DNA of 64,000 nt, taken from the NCBI RefSeq assembly GCF_933775445.1, contig NC_065877.1, positions 14,384,001-14,448,000 of the forward strand. Reading direction: 5' to 3'. The number at the start of each line of letters is the position of its first letter. The stretch's first letter is position 1. A model generated the notes under the pieces. That model was not told where the DNA came from. It saw nothing but the letters and a program-made list of their open reading frames with translations, and did no database searches. A program made the translations under genes and the position numbers. Positions 37,770 through 50,980 of this stretch are shown here, piece by piece. Origin of the DNA: Argentina anserina (lineage: Eukaryota > Streptophyta > Magnoliopsida > Rosales > Rosaceae).

Positions 37770-39010
37770 ACGGAATTTGATTACAAGCTTGCCCCTTGAC
37801 CTTTGGATTATTTGAAGAAATGCCATCCAGCTTTTGTGACCAAAATGGCACTTTCGCTTTTTATGGGAATTTGAAAGCTGTTTTGAGTTCGAAGGCCGCG
37901 GTAAGTTGATTTGAAATAGTGGCAGTTGATGTAATTATACGTTAAGTTGGGGTTGGTTTTTGGGGAGGAGTGAGGACGTGGTGTGACGTTTATGCTGGCG
38001 CCAAGATCCCGAGACCAAGGGAGTTTATGGTCGAGAACGACTATTATGGCTTAAGCTTCGCCGAAATTACAAACTTACTAATATGAAAATGTACCCGGGA
38101 CTTGTCCGAAACTGTGATTTTTCCATTCTCCGGCCGGCCACAGGTTTAGCTTTTTGATACAGCAAGATCTAATCAAATAACAAGGTGCGACAACACGCAT
38201 GACTTCCACTTATTTTAGATAGTAACAAATTAACTTATCAAAATTTTTACTTATCATGGATTCTTTGATCAATTAGAAATACTAGAGGGGAGGGAAATAT
38301 ACAATTCTTGTCTATGATCCACACTTTAATTAAAACTTTTGTAATCCCTTAGTTCTATTTAGTTGTATGAAGAAAATGGAGATTCTCTAGATTAATATAT
38401 ATGAAAAAAAAATTATTAGACAATGGTCCAGCGCTCTTAATTGGGGGTTAAATATATATGTATGAAAATAAATTTTTGAATATCAATCTCATAGGAAACA
38501 TGTAAAGTTCTAAACTTATATATATACTCTATCGGTCTAAAAGAAAATTTGTGAGGATTTTGTGAAGCAAATAGTGTTTACTAGTCTAGGTAGTCGTCTG
38601 AAATCACGCCTATTGGTGTTTCCAGCATTTTTCGTTGATGTTATTTTTAGGAGAATTGAAATGCTAACTCACATCCCTTATTCGAAAAAAAAAAATTGGG
38701 ACGTCGACAGAGAGAGAGATTGACATTAATTATCTCTTTTACCACATGTAAATATAATAAGCTTTGATCACTCCATAAAAAATCCAAGTGGCAACTATCA
38801 GAAAAAAAAAAAGGGTAACAACTTGATCAAGATATTGCAGACTTAGCTCGATGTTGAATATATGGTCTCAATAAAACCGTACCCACACCTTGATGTAACA
38901 ATTAAACTAATTAATTAAACCATGAAATCCAAGAAAAAAATGTTCGTATGTTTGTTGTTGACGCACTGTAGATATCAATACAAGCTAGCATTGACTTACT
39001 ACAGATGGAG

Positions 39011-39013
<3 letters not shown>
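37770..39013. other. intergenic, promoter side of the DUF761 gene
   Basis: AT-rich spacer with no gene or clear repeat. Purine and poly-A runs occur near 38680 and 38800. Confidence 0.4.

Positions 39014-39072
<59 letters not shown>
39014..39072. repeat. (AT)n microsatellite
   Basis: About 28 uninterrupted AT units, directly abutting a foldback MITE. Confidence 0.95.
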
Positions 39073-39075
<3 letters not shown>

Positions 39076-39484
39076 CGGATTTTCTCAAATGCGGAGGTCC
39101 GCACTAATGATTTTGGTGCGGATTTCCATCTTTTTACTACTTTTTGATCGAATTTTCTCATCTCCACCGTCTAGTATCTAGATAATATTGTGTAGATCAT
39201 CTCTGCAAAATTTCAGCCAATTTTGTAATCGTTAAGGCCCTCAAAATCGAATAACAAATGGACGGACCGAATTCTGTCGAACATGAACCGTTCATATTTT
39301 TAACAGAAAAACGCAATTTTGAGGGCCTTAACGATTATCAAATTGGCTGAAATATTTCAGAGATGATCTATACAATATTATCTAGATACTAGATGGTGGA
39401 GATGAGAAAATTTGATCAAAAAGTGGTAAAAAGATGGAAATCCGCACTAAAATCTTAGTGCGGACCTCCGCAGCCAAGAAGGGC
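39073..39484. mobile_element. foldback MITE in TA-rich sequence
   Basis: Two inverted arms of about 170 bp: GCGGAGGTCCGCACTAATGA (39091) and its counterpart TTAGTGCGGACCTCCGC (39455). They continue through matching GGAAATCCGCAC / GTGCGGATTTCC and CATCTCCACCGTCTAGTATC phrases. TA repeats border both sides, which hides any target duplication. No coding capacity. Confidence 0.8.
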
Positions 39485-42400
39485 TATATATATATATAGT
39501 ACTGGCATGGGGTGAAGCTTATCTATCCAAGTTTAACTTTATCCTCCAACGTTTTAATTGAGAAAAACAAAATGACCACAATAATACAAGGTTTCTTGCG
39601 GACTAGGGGAGCAGCTATATTAAATACATTTGACTATGTAATAAGCTAGATCCAAATAAGATGATGAAACTTATACAATTCGAGAAGTTACCCGTAATTA
39701 ATCGGAGAGTCTGAAGCTAAAAACATGTCATTCTTGTCAAGGTCAGTACTCCGTTAGTTCCCAATAGCTTGGTGATCGATACAGGAAACAATAATATTAC
39801 TAGTCAGCTATAGCATATACACTATCTTATTGCTCCTCAATTTCCAGTAACTTGCAGAAATGATGTGTACATGAATGTACAAATGTCACTTGCATTTGTT
39901 AAATGGAAAAAATTCAAGACAAAAACATATGACAATATATTGATTTGCTTGTGATCGATGAAATTAAGAGACAAGTTTATACACAATTTCTATGCAAGTG
40001 CTGGGTTTTGACCCTGGTCTTGTGCACAGCTGGAAAGAAACTATCTATATTTATCTACCGGAAATTAATTAATTTGATCGTATATTATATGCATGTGAGG
40101 CACGTTACGTATATATAATTGGTAAAGTAGGTAACTGTTTAACTAACCATGGTATATAATCAACTATACTGAAGTGAACAAACCAAGGTGATCATCTTTC
40201 ATGCGGCTAATCCTTTTCAGTGTCGACCGTACGTGTTCCAATTATTTTCTGGGCAGGTAAAAAGTCCATGCCAAACTTTGAACTTAATACTTGATGATCA
40301 AAGTCTGGCCTCTGTCATATATCCACCTCTATATTGTTATTACTTGATGCATGTAGAAAACACACATCAAATTAGAAAAATTCGATAGAGATGAAAAGAC
40401 ATGAGCATCTTATTTAATAAGAATTACATATGTATTGTATAGTTGTAGCTAGTTCCCACACATACAAATATATCTTGTTAAGTTTATAAAGTCAATTACC
40501 GTTATTACGGAAAGATTTAGGCTGTTCGGATGAGAGATTTTGACACACATTTTTATGATTTTATGTGAATATTTCTCTCATAAAAGCTTAATATGGGGGT
40601 TTCCTTAACTGATGATAACTGTTTTTTGGTTACCACATGAATCTTCAATGTGAAAGCATACTATAAATTCTCAAAGTGATACAATACTTTGCAATACATG
40701 AACAACTCAATACACAAATTGAAGGAACAACTTAACAAAGCATCTTGTTATTTTTCATGACTATTAAATATATTAGGATTTGAATAATGCAAGATGTACA
40801 AATATCATACATGTCACCTGCATATTAATTATCTAGCTTTCATTATCAATTATTTGCAACTGGTAACACATATAGTATGGGGAATAGTGGAATACTATGT
40901 GCTAGCTCCATCACCAGATTCATTACTTAGTTATAAAATTTACTTTCACTCTTGATTTTCAAATCAAATGCTTTCAATGAGTCATCAAGAAATACAAGGC
41001 AAGATTGAACTGTGCTTCTCCTGACAGAAGCAGGTGCATGAGAATCTGAAGAAACATCAACAAATAAAGAGAAGAAACAATAAAGCAAACGATGCAGTAG
41101 GTACAGTAAGGGGAGGTTTCAGCCCTCCTCTAACTTTAGTACCAAAAAGATCACATTCAATCACACTGGAAGATTGGTATACATCACCTCTCCTTTATTA
41201 TATTCTCACAGAATCACTTGTCTCCATCAATGAAAGTCCCATGTAATTCAACATTTCAGCTTTCTATGTTTCTCAGCAGTTCTTGTGTCTCCTCTTTTAT
41301 TTGTGTTCTTATCTGCTTCCAGACTCGAAGCTACTTTGGTACAATGCGCCCATAGTAACCAAATTTCTAGCTGTAGCTCTAAATTAAGATACATGATAAA
41401 CAACAGCAAATATCAACGTTCAGTTCTACACTGTGTACATATTTACCTTAGAATTCAACTTCTGGTGAGATCATCAAACCAAAAAAGAACATCCGGTGAG
41501 ATCCCAAGTGAACCACCTAGCTACTATAGTTGTCCCTTTCATCTTTAGTCAATAAAATCGATCTAAGTCGCGTAATAAAGTCGATATATTTGGACAAAAC
41601 AATCAGCTATATATGTGTGTTTACCTGCAATTTGAAATTTTATGCAGGAGGTGGCCCAGTGAACATGACGGGATGCATCTCCAGCTTTTGAGCTTTTTAT
41701 ATTCCTATTTCCTAAGCCCTTTTACCAGAGTTGCCTCCTTACTTGAAATTGAACAGTAAATAAACACTTGCGCTTAGACGTTCTTGACTAATATTCTGAT
41801 CATACTATTTTCAAATTTTAGTTTACTTAATGACTATATACTGTGGTAGTGTTAAAATCTCACAAAAAATATAGATGTGCATATAACCTATTTGGACTTG
41901 GGTGTATATGAACAAAAGGAATTGAATACGGTCTCAGGATCGGATCAGATCCTCTTCTTTAATTTATGAATTTTACTTGTTAATGATCACGGCCTTGTAA
42001 AGTATAACTACAACGTATCAGATTTCTGGTCAATCATCTTTCCAATATAAACTCTGCTAGCTAAAAACTAAATCCTATACTCGAATTCCTTAATTAGTGC
42101 TAAGTAAAAGGTATTGTTTTGGCATGGTTAGCTGTCTCTAGCTAGCTGGCTACACTCAAAGACCAGCTTGTGCAGAGGTCATCACTAAGAGCAGATACTT
42201 TCAGAACAAGCTTGTGCGCTGAGAAGCTGGATCCTTGAACTACTTTACTTCTCCAATAGGCGAAATGTGATATATACACGCATTTAGCTCTATGATGATG
42301 ATACTAAAGGTTAGTATACTACACGCATTCGGAAATGCAACTGCGCATTGCACAAGAAAGTAAAATACATAATTCATTGTACATGCCGAAATGATTTCAC

Positions 42401-42769
42401 CCCAACAATCAGTTGCACATTGCGGTAGGTTAAACGCAAAGCTCTCATGATACGATCAAAATCCCACATCGCTTTCGCCCATGGATTTTAATTTTTTCTT
42501 CATGCACAGGAAATGTGTTATTAGTGTGGTCAGTGACACTGGTGTGTTCATCAGCAAGCCAGTGACATACATAAGTTTTTCCATACAAGTTTTCCACATA
42601 TGGATCGTTTATACTGAGTTGATGACGGTGGAATCAGAGTTCCAAAGTTTGCATTCTCCTCCTCCAGTCTTGTCGGTTTAATGTTAAATCTTGATTGCTT
42701 GCTATGCATGAAAATTAGAGATCAGCACAGTAATAGAGCACTCTCTTTAAACTAAACTCACACGATAAC
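39485..42769. other. intergenic, no gene recognised
   Basis: AT-rich spacer. Frames of up to 87 codons (40188, 41034, 41285, 42481) show no domain, signal peptide or conserved motif. Confidence 0.45.
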
Positions 42770-42778
42770 TTTATTTAA

Positions 42779-43421
42779 GGGTTAATTCCTCCTATGGTGT
42801 CTAAAGTATGACTACTTGGACAATTTAGTACCTGATGTATGAAAATGAACAATTTGGTACCTGAAGTTCTCATTTGTAAGTCATTTTGGTACCTCTATCA
42901 ATTTTGATCATATTTTAGGGTTAGTTTCGTCATTCTACCCCTAAACTCATTAAATTCATATTTTTCTTCATTTCTTCCTATAAATGCCTCTCTTTGGAGG
43001 TCATTAAATTGATATATCTACTCCACTTAGCATCTATTCCGCATATATCGAAAATAAATGTTTTTTCTTAATATACTTATTGTATCCTAATTATTTTCTG
43101 CAATTGTATTTTTTTATGAAAATATATATTTTTAAATAACTTATAATTAAATTAATTTAGATTGATAGCTACATTATGAAAACTTATATACGTAAATCAT
43201 TACAGATACTAAGTGGATGAGTTATCAAAATTTTAGTGATAATTTAGAGGCAATTTGGAGGTATTATGAAAATATGAAGTAAAGTAAAGATAGGATGACG
43301 GAAATAACCCTGAAAATATGGTCAAAATTGACATAAGTACCAAAATGGCCTAAATTTGAGAAATTTAGGTACCAAATTGTCCAAATAGCCAAACATCATG
43401 TATTATAGGAGGAATTTACTC
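42779..43421. mobile_element. Mutator-like MITE, 643 bp, perfect 9-bp target duplication
   Basis: Termini GGGTTAATTCCTCCTATGG (left) and GAGTAAATTCCTCCTATAAT (right, reverse-complemented) begin inverted repeats of about 170 bp that include CAATTTGGTACCTGAAGTTC. The 9-bp sequence TTTATTTAA flanks both ends (42770-42778 and 43422-43430). No coding capacity. A truncated copy lies at 28149-28615. Confidence 0.88.
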
Positions 43422-43430
43422 TTTATTTAA

Positions 43431-44917
43431 TTTACACCTAATATGTAATTTTAACTGACTATGTTGTCATTCTAACATGAGAAAGTCTTCCCTGAATATA
43501 GTTATTGACTATAATTGAAATTCACTATTTCCTTGTTATCATCCATTTGAATTTAAAATATGATGCTAAAATATTAATTTATTTTTATTTTTACCATAAT
43601 TGATTACACCATTAAATTCAGGTGATTATTGGTTTGAGTATATATTTCAATGTCTGTCCTTTCATATTCATTTTCTATATAAAATCCAATTATGGTTTAT
43701 GTCTGTCTTGCTTATAAGAAATAATAGGAGGCAAACATGCATACAATACTTCATTCATGTGTCTATGGAGAACAAGAGTTTTGAAAATAAAAGGGTTAGT
43801 GATTAGATCATGAAATTGGCATAATGCTTTTTGAGATTATGTTTTTACTTTCTAGACTCACATGTGGTATTTGTCTACGTATAACAAAAATGTATACTTA
43901 TAAAGTATGTCTTTTATTCTTTGATTTATTTTTCTCTTATTGGGTCTATTGTCATATGATTCATATCAATCGCACGATAAAACCATCTTAACTACCACAT
44001 ACTAGCTTTACCTACAAAATAACTAATATGTAAGTGATGATTGAATTTACCTACAATGTAAGGTGTTATTTTCTTCAATTATAGATATAGTATAGTAACC
44101 TAACCTAGAGAACAAAGAAATCTTCAAAAAAAAAAATTATTCAGGTATCATACAAAGAAAAAAAATCTAATGATAATGTACTTTATTGAATAATCATTGT
44201 ATAAAGACTTTCAAGCAAATGTACATAGTTAACTCGGAATGATAGAATATATATATATATACCTAAGAAAGATGTTCATATGAAAAATAATCCTAATATA
44301 TAGGTGAAGAAAAAGTAGAAATTAAATCAACTTTTGATTAGGCAAGTAAGATAAAAACATTACCTTTACAATATAAAGTTTAGATTATCAAAAAATAAAA
44401 TCTATTAAAATATTTCAATTGGGAAAATTCTATCATTTTGGCAATCATGAAAATTTTGATGAAAATTGCAATTAAAAATGGATCAATAAAAAGATCTACA
44501 ATTAAAGTATTTAATGATGACATTAATTTTGATAGTTGACTTATGTTTAGCATATTTAAATTGTGCCAATTTGTGCAATTTTTCTTAAAACAAAACCTAA
44601 TAGTTTAGCCTAATTGCCAATTTTTTTGGAGTGGATTTAGTTTAAAATGAGGTTTCAAAATTGGGTGTATAATGAAATACCCCTAGAAAAATGTGGTGAT
44701 ATTGCATATGAGAGGTTTTAAATACACATCATAAATCTCTTAATACACACACAATTATTTTATCTTTCATAGAAATATGATTTAAGTAAGTTAAATGGCC
44801 ATAATATACATTATTATAGGAAAAGAGGAAAAGAAAAAGAAAAACTAATTGATATCTAATCGTCTTTGTTATGTACTGTATATCCCTTCTCCACAAGTGT
44901 TAAATGGAGTTTGTAGT
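43431..44917. other. intergenic, no gene recognised
   Basis: Strongly AT-rich, with short poly-A and TA runs. A 68-codon frame (43600-43806) has no features. Confidence 0.45.
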
Positions 44918-45714
44918 TGTAGACACAAGAAATTTAATGCAGTAAATCATCTTCATTAAATGATTAAATTGACCAAAAACCCGACAAAATTGCACACGTG
45001 GCCCAAAAATCAACAAAGTCAGTACGGACCTGAATAAAATTCGCGTCAACACATAAACGGATGATCGTAATCAAAGCTACGTGATTCCGATTTTAATTGG
45101 AAATTGAACGTCATTGACGATCGAAATGGTAATCGGACATTTGATTAAATTAATAAATTTCTTTACGGTTATAATTAAATCAATTATTTGAATATGTTTT
45201 TAGTTATTCTCATAACTAATTTTAAATTAACAGATAATACATATTGATTTAATTATACAATTAAAAAATATTATTATTTTAATGTCATTAAAATATTCTA
45301 TAAAATAGAATATTCTTGACACTATAAATACCTCTTTCAACGTAAAGAGAGGGGGATTTTTTTGACATTGGAGAGGAAGAGAGCAATATCACTCTCGAGA
45401 AATCTCGAAGTCTCCCAAGTCCACGAAGAATCATCAAGCTACCAAATCGCTCGTTCTTCATCAAATCCAAATCCAAACTCAAGTCCACGAAGAATCATCA
45501 AGTTACCAAATCGCTCGTTTTCCATCAAATCCAAATCCAAATCCAAGCTCAAATTCTCAAGATCAAGTGCATGTCACCCTTAAGCCAAATCACATATGGA
45601 GATAGAATCAGAGGAGTTCACAAAGATTGTAAACCCGCGCTTGATTATCAATAAATTACATTTTATTTGTATACGTGTCTGCACTCTTATTTGTTTTCAT
45701 ATTCTCGTTCTACA
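44918..45714 (+). mobile_element. solo LTR, 797 bp, with internal 64-bp duplication
   Basis: Begins TGTAGACACAAG and ends GTTCTACA, with inverted TGTAGA/TCTACA termini. The flanks GTAGT (44913-44917) and ATAGT (45715-45719) match at 4 of 5 bases. A TATA-like CTATAAATA (45322) and an AATAAA polyadenylation signal near 45650 give the expected U3-R-U5 order. No primer-binding site follows, so it is solo or truncated. A direct duplication inside (about 45420-45482 and 45484-45545, unit CCACGAAGAATCATCAAG... ending in TCCAAATCCAAA repeats) lies in the transcribed part. Confidence 0.65.
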
Positions 45715-48700
45715 ATAGTATTCAGATAATTACATGAATCCTTCTATTGAGGTATGAGTTATATCTTCTCATATTAGTTGTTTTCTATGAGTACTTGATA
45801 GAGTAACTGTAAACCATTAGTGTTGATATTTTTGTACTTAACTAGTTCATTGTTTTGTAATTTGGGATTCTCTATTAAATATGATTGAGAACTTAATTTG
45901 GATCATTGAATTACTCTTAGAAGGCAGAGATCATGTTATTATGCCTTGCTTTATTCTATATGAGCAAGATGAATCTAGCAGAATACGTGAAAGATTTGAA
46001 AAAGATGAATAATAAGTTCATATATGATGTTGAATGTGTCTAGCAAAAAACGTGAAATATTTGAAAAAAAAATTATTTAAATGATAATTATACTAAATAA
46101 TAAAATATTTCATGCTATATAGATAAAGAGTAATTTTGGTATTTTGGGGTGTGCATTTAAAGAAGAATTGACATGAAATTTTGAATTAGTAGTGTATTAA
46201 AAAGTGAATGTGTATTAAGAGAAATTAGATGTGCATTTAAAACTTCTCAATATAATTAAATATAAACTAAATTATAAAATAATTATAAAACAGAAAATAA
46301 ACTTAAAATTCTAATAACGAAGAACAATATAGTAATTCAATAATAAACTCAACCAAATACCGAACAAGTGAAGAACGAAAGAAGTCATCGAGACGTGTGT
46401 ATCACACACTGCCCTTAAGATGTTTAACAATTCTAGAAACTGCACTGCTAGCTAGAACTCTCTATCACCATAGAAGAGCTAAGAAACTTAAATAGAGAAG
46501 ATATGATTGTGTTTAGGATGATTTTACCAGCAATGAATTCGATGGTTGTTATAGGAAATCAATAGGCATTGTATCACACATAGGTTACAAAGCAATAAAT
46601 CAATATATGTTACAATCTTCTCCGTAACACACCGTTTTCAGAGAAGGTGAAAAGTCCAAAAAAGAGATTCGCGTGGGCATACACGCGTTTCCCTTGCGAA
46701 AGAGAATTTGCATCCCCTCCTCTGCACGTGCGCAAGGGGGTATAAAAAGACTTATACACTTTACAATCAATAACCAATGAATTTCATATAAATCATTTCT
46801 AACACTTCTCTTTTTCAATGTGAGACAAAATACATTTTCTCACATTTTAAGTAGCCATGGGTAACAATTTCTCATTCACCCACTAACCAAATTATACAAA
46901 TGAACATATGATCTTATAGTCCTCATTATAGAGAACTCAAATCCATATTTTTTTAAACTAATTACAAGTGGAAAATTTAGTTTTAAAATGGTTATTAGAC
47001 CATTTTCCAATAGAAAATACCACGGAAATGGCTCTGATGGTTGTTACGTATATAATTCAGTCAAATCTGCTGGGAGTGGGAAGCTTCATTATGTAGATCG
47101 AATTAAGGAGTAGAACAGGAGAACTAGTGCGAATTTTGCTAAGTATGTGTAGGAAAGTACGAATGAAGTTCTCTATAATGCAGTATTTCTATCACATCAC
47201 ACATGAAATATTAATAGATAAACTAATCAAAATATGCCATAACCCTCCCTGGATGTAATGATCAATCTGCAAACAATTGATTAAGAAATTCAGAACTGAA
47301 ATAAGAAACTCAGAACTGAAAGTCTGAAATGAAAGTACAAATATTCATTTTTTGCTATGAAGGATTAAGTATGTAGGCTTTTCTATTTTCTCCAGAGAAG
47401 AAAATTGTGATTTGTAAATGTCCTTATTTAGTAATTTTTGCCTTCACCAATTAACCTTATTGAGACTTGAGATTAACCAAATCTTTACTAGGCTTATCAT
47501 AACGGCCCATGAAGTTTTAGTCTATTCTAAAATTGTATTGGGGAGCGACTTGGGCCGACACTTGTATTTTTGGCCTTTACTTACGACAGCTGGACGACAC
47601 TGTGTATTTTGAGAAGCTGCAGATTTGGTACAGATTTTTTTTTTAAATGGTCTACCTTTATTCAAAACCTATTGAAGGTTAGTTGCTTGAGGCCTTTTTG
47701 TAATGGATATATGAGCCAGCAAAACAATACGTCAATACCCTAATGCCTTCTGAATTGAAAGAGACTAAGGGCCAGTTTGGCCTGAGGTGATTTTTTTTTT
47801 AAAATATATGTTTGTAAATTTAATTAGCAACTGCTTTTAAAAGATTCATTTTGTAATTTTCAAAATTTATCTAAAAATTACATTAAAATTCATGAATTTA
47901 GATAATAAATTGATTCAACAAACACCTTAATCAAATTATTTAAGAATTTAAAATCATAATAACTCAGCTTAATTAAGCATTGCCGCGTGGGAATGAAGCC
48001 ATATATTGTATATGAGGATGTGTCCTGCAAGTTCGCAAGGGTCGACAATTCATCGATCCAACGTACCCAGCTTTACTAGTAGTAAACTAAGCTGTACCAG
48101 CTCTTTTTAATGAAAACAAATTAAGCTGTAACAGCTTGTCAGCTATTTGCATTTTGTTATTGTGGCTATGTCGTTCTATAATACAAGACGTGGTGCTTGC
48201 TGGTGTACAATCGTTTCTTATATTATATTCTTGAATGTCTATCGATCTATTTGTAATAATTACTTATTAATTAGTAAAGAACGATGATTTTAATTGTCAT
48301 TCTACTTGTTCAAAGAGAGTTGATCAAAGGACGCCAAGAATCGATAGCTAGTAGCTGATTTTTTACATTATCTGATTTTTTTCCATAGGATCATAATATT
48401 AATTTTTCCAAATAAGGAAAGAGCGAAAAATGGAAGCCAGCATTGGAGAATCAGACCTGTATTTGCTCATGTGGAAGACCGATCGAGTAGCTATCTTTCA
48501 GATAGAGCAGAGAAGAAGTCCTTAATATTAGTTTAAGGTTTTTGCCGATATAATTAAATCTTTGTCAAGAGGCTGGAGTTTGCAAGCATACAGCTACCCC
48601 TGAACTTTATCATCGATCGCCATAAACCAACAGGACACGATTTTGTCTTAAGTCTCGAATTTTATTGAGAAGCTCAAGTATTCCTTCCAACACATGCAGT

Positions 48701-48830
48701 AAGCTTAATTGTACTGCAGATCCATCATGTACCCCTGGAAGAATATATAATATGTATAAACAAAAAGAGAAAAAGAGGAGAATTATAATGGAAGAGAACA
48801 TGCATGCATATTATTATTAAGATAGAGATA
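45715..48830. other. intergenic with LTR-like remnant, no gene
   Basis: At 46600-46866 the minus strand reads like a decayed LTR start (TGTTACCCATGGC, then AATGTGAGAAAATG and AAAAAGAGAAGTG phrases common in plant LTRs), but no matching end could be placed. At 47770 a GGGCCAGTTTGGCC phrase resembles a hAT-type end, without a partner. No gene is seen. Confidence 0.35.
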
Positions 48831-48840
48831 CCTGGATATA

Positions 48841-49242
48841 CAGTTTTTATCCAGAGTGAAGCTTCACTTTGAAATTAGAGAGTGAAGTTCCAATTTTGGC
48901 ACACTTTTCGGTCAAATTTTTTCACCATAAGTGATTCAATATTTAGGTATGCTATTCAAGATCATCTCTACAAAATTTCATCCAATTTGACAATGGTTTG
49001 AGCTTTCAAAATTGGGATTTACATGAACGGTTCACGTTGAACAATTTTAATTCATTCATTGATTTAATATAATTTCAATACCTTAACGATATCCGAATCA
49101 GATGAAATTTTGTATAGATGATCTTGAATATCATACCTAAATATTGAATTGCTTATGGTGAAAAAATTTGACCGAAAAGTGTGCCAAAATTGGAACTTCA
49201 CTCTGTAATTTCAGAGTGAAGCTTCACTCTGGATAGGGACTG
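48841..49242. mobile_element. foldback Mutator-like MITE, 402 bp, 10-bp target duplication
   Basis: Ends CAGTTTTTATCCAGAGTGAA (left) and CAGTCCCTATCCAGAGTGAA (right, reverse-complemented) begin arms of about 180 bp. Both arms contain AGTTCCAATTTTGGCACACT. CCTGGATATA flanks both ends (48831-48840 and 49243-49252). No coding capacity. The arms match the element at 27520-27885. Confidence 0.85.
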
Positions 49243-49247
49243 CCTGG

Positions 49248-49248
<1 letters not shown>

Positions 49249-49289
<41 letters not shown>
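49249..49289. repeat. (TA)n(GA)n compound microsatellite
   Basis: About 12 TA units followed by about 8 GA units, next to the MITE at 48841-49242. Confidence 0.9.
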
Positions 49290-49512
49290 TTGAATTCTCT
49301 GCAGATAAAGACATAATGCAACAAGGTATTAGGTTCTCAATCTCAACTCTCAATTGGAGTTCATTATCGAAAAAAAACTATCAAGTGGAGTTCGTCCGCC
49401 TATTCCAAATTAAGATAAATGAAGGGACAAAATTTCTTGAAATAGAGTTAATAAGATTTAAATTCAGTTAAAAATTCAAATTCAAATGAATAGATGCTAA
49501 GTTTTAGCTTTC

Positions 49513-50800
49513 TTGTGTCTAAAGGGCAAATTAGACTTGGTGTTGCATAAATACTTGATTGGAAGGGGTTACATTATTGATGAACTATATTCATGTGTGT
49601 TCATACGAAAGACAAATTCCGGATTCCTCATCGTTACGATTGACGTTGATAACATGAATATAATTGGTAATTTTGATGAAATTGAAGAGACCAAGGCTCA
49701 TTTAAAGTCGGAATTTGAGACGAATGGCCTAGGGAAGAAGAAATTTTGTCTCGGCCTTGAGCTCGTGCACATGGCCGACAACATTCTTGTACACTAGTCG
49801 AACTACGGGCATAAAATGCTTCAACGTTTCACTATGGATCTATGCAATCCATTGTCTACTCATATGGCTGTCCGAAGTCTAGATATCAAGAAAGATCTAT
49901 TCCGTCCTAAAGATGTTGATGAAGAGATTCTTGGTCCTGAATCCATACCTTAGTGCAATTGGGGTACTATTCTATCTAGCTCAATGTACTAGATCAGACA
50001 TATCTTGCGCAGTGAACTTATTAGCTAGATTTAGCTCCGCGTCTACGCTACGTTGACATTGGAATGATATCAAGTATTTGTTTCGGTACTTGAAATGTTC
50101 CCTTGACATGAGATCGTTTTACCCTTAAAACAAAAGGAAAACCATTGCTGTCTCACTTCACGTCGGCGCCACTAGCAGCACCATCGTATGCGGCGGAGCC
50201 GCTGCTGGTAGACACGGTGTGGCGGTAGGCCACAGTGTTGAGAGCAAGGAATGGTCCCATCTTGCTCAGTCCTCCATTGCAAAGGCTCCAAATTAACAAC
50301 CTCCTAGTTGGTTATGCTGATGTAGGGCACCCCTCTGACCCTCATAAGACTCATTTTCAAACCGGTTATGTGTTACCGTTGAAAATACGACGATATCTTA
50401 AGGATCCACTGAACAATCTCTTATTGCTACTTTTCGAATCATGCAGAGATCATTGTTCTCCATGAATAGTTAAAGAATGTGTTTGGTTTCGGTTACTTGT
50501 TCGTCATATTCATAATTCTTGTGGATTAGTCTTCAGAACTGATTAACCTACGTGCATTTATGAAGATAATGCCACTTGCATAGAGTAGACTAAGTTATGG
50601 TTCATCAAGTGAGACAACACCAAGCATATCTCGCCTAAGTTCTTCTGCAATGTTTAACGGCAAAAGTTCTTGAATGTTCAAATTAATCAAGTGAGTTCAG
50701 AATCCAATGTTACGGATTTGTTCACTAAGTATTTGCTTAAATCTACTTTTGTGAAGCATGTGAAGAGTATTGTATGTGTCGTTTGTTAGAACTTTAGAGT
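49513..50800 (+). pseudogene. Ty1-copia reverse transcriptase / RNase H fragment
   Basis: A 94-codon frame (49513-49797) is the end of a copia reverse transcriptase: GFLIVTIDVDNMNIIGNFDE then GLGKKKFCLGLELVHM. The catalytic YVDD box reads DVDN, so the active site is damaged. After a stop, the next region translates as FTMDLCNPLSTHMAVRSLDI, then TRSDISCAVNLLARFSSAS (connection domain), then LVGYADVGHPSDPHKTHFQT (RNase H). Several stops and frame changes separate these blocks. A foreign-looking GC-rich piece near 50160-50240 interrupts the order. The 5' half (gag, integrase) and the 5' LTR are missing. Confidence 0.85.
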
Positions 50801-50980
50801 TTCGTAGATATCAGGGGGAGTTTACATCACATGTTAAGATTCTCAGTAATTGGTGCGTTGTGCTCTTTTTCTCCTTTGATGAAGTTTTTTTTACCCACGA
50901 GGCTTTTGTTTTGCTTGACAATGTTTTTACCGAGGCAACATTGTGCGTCATGCAACCTAGGCATCCGACACAAGGAGGAG

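Noticed and set aside
37485..37799. Plus-strand frame antisense to the DUF761 gene
   Set aside because: Lies opposite the conserved coding sequence; a shadow frame.
41010..41040. CTGACAGAAG, reminiscent of miR156
   Set aside because: Only the first ~10 bases agree with the mature miR156 pattern, and no opposing arm forms a hairpin.
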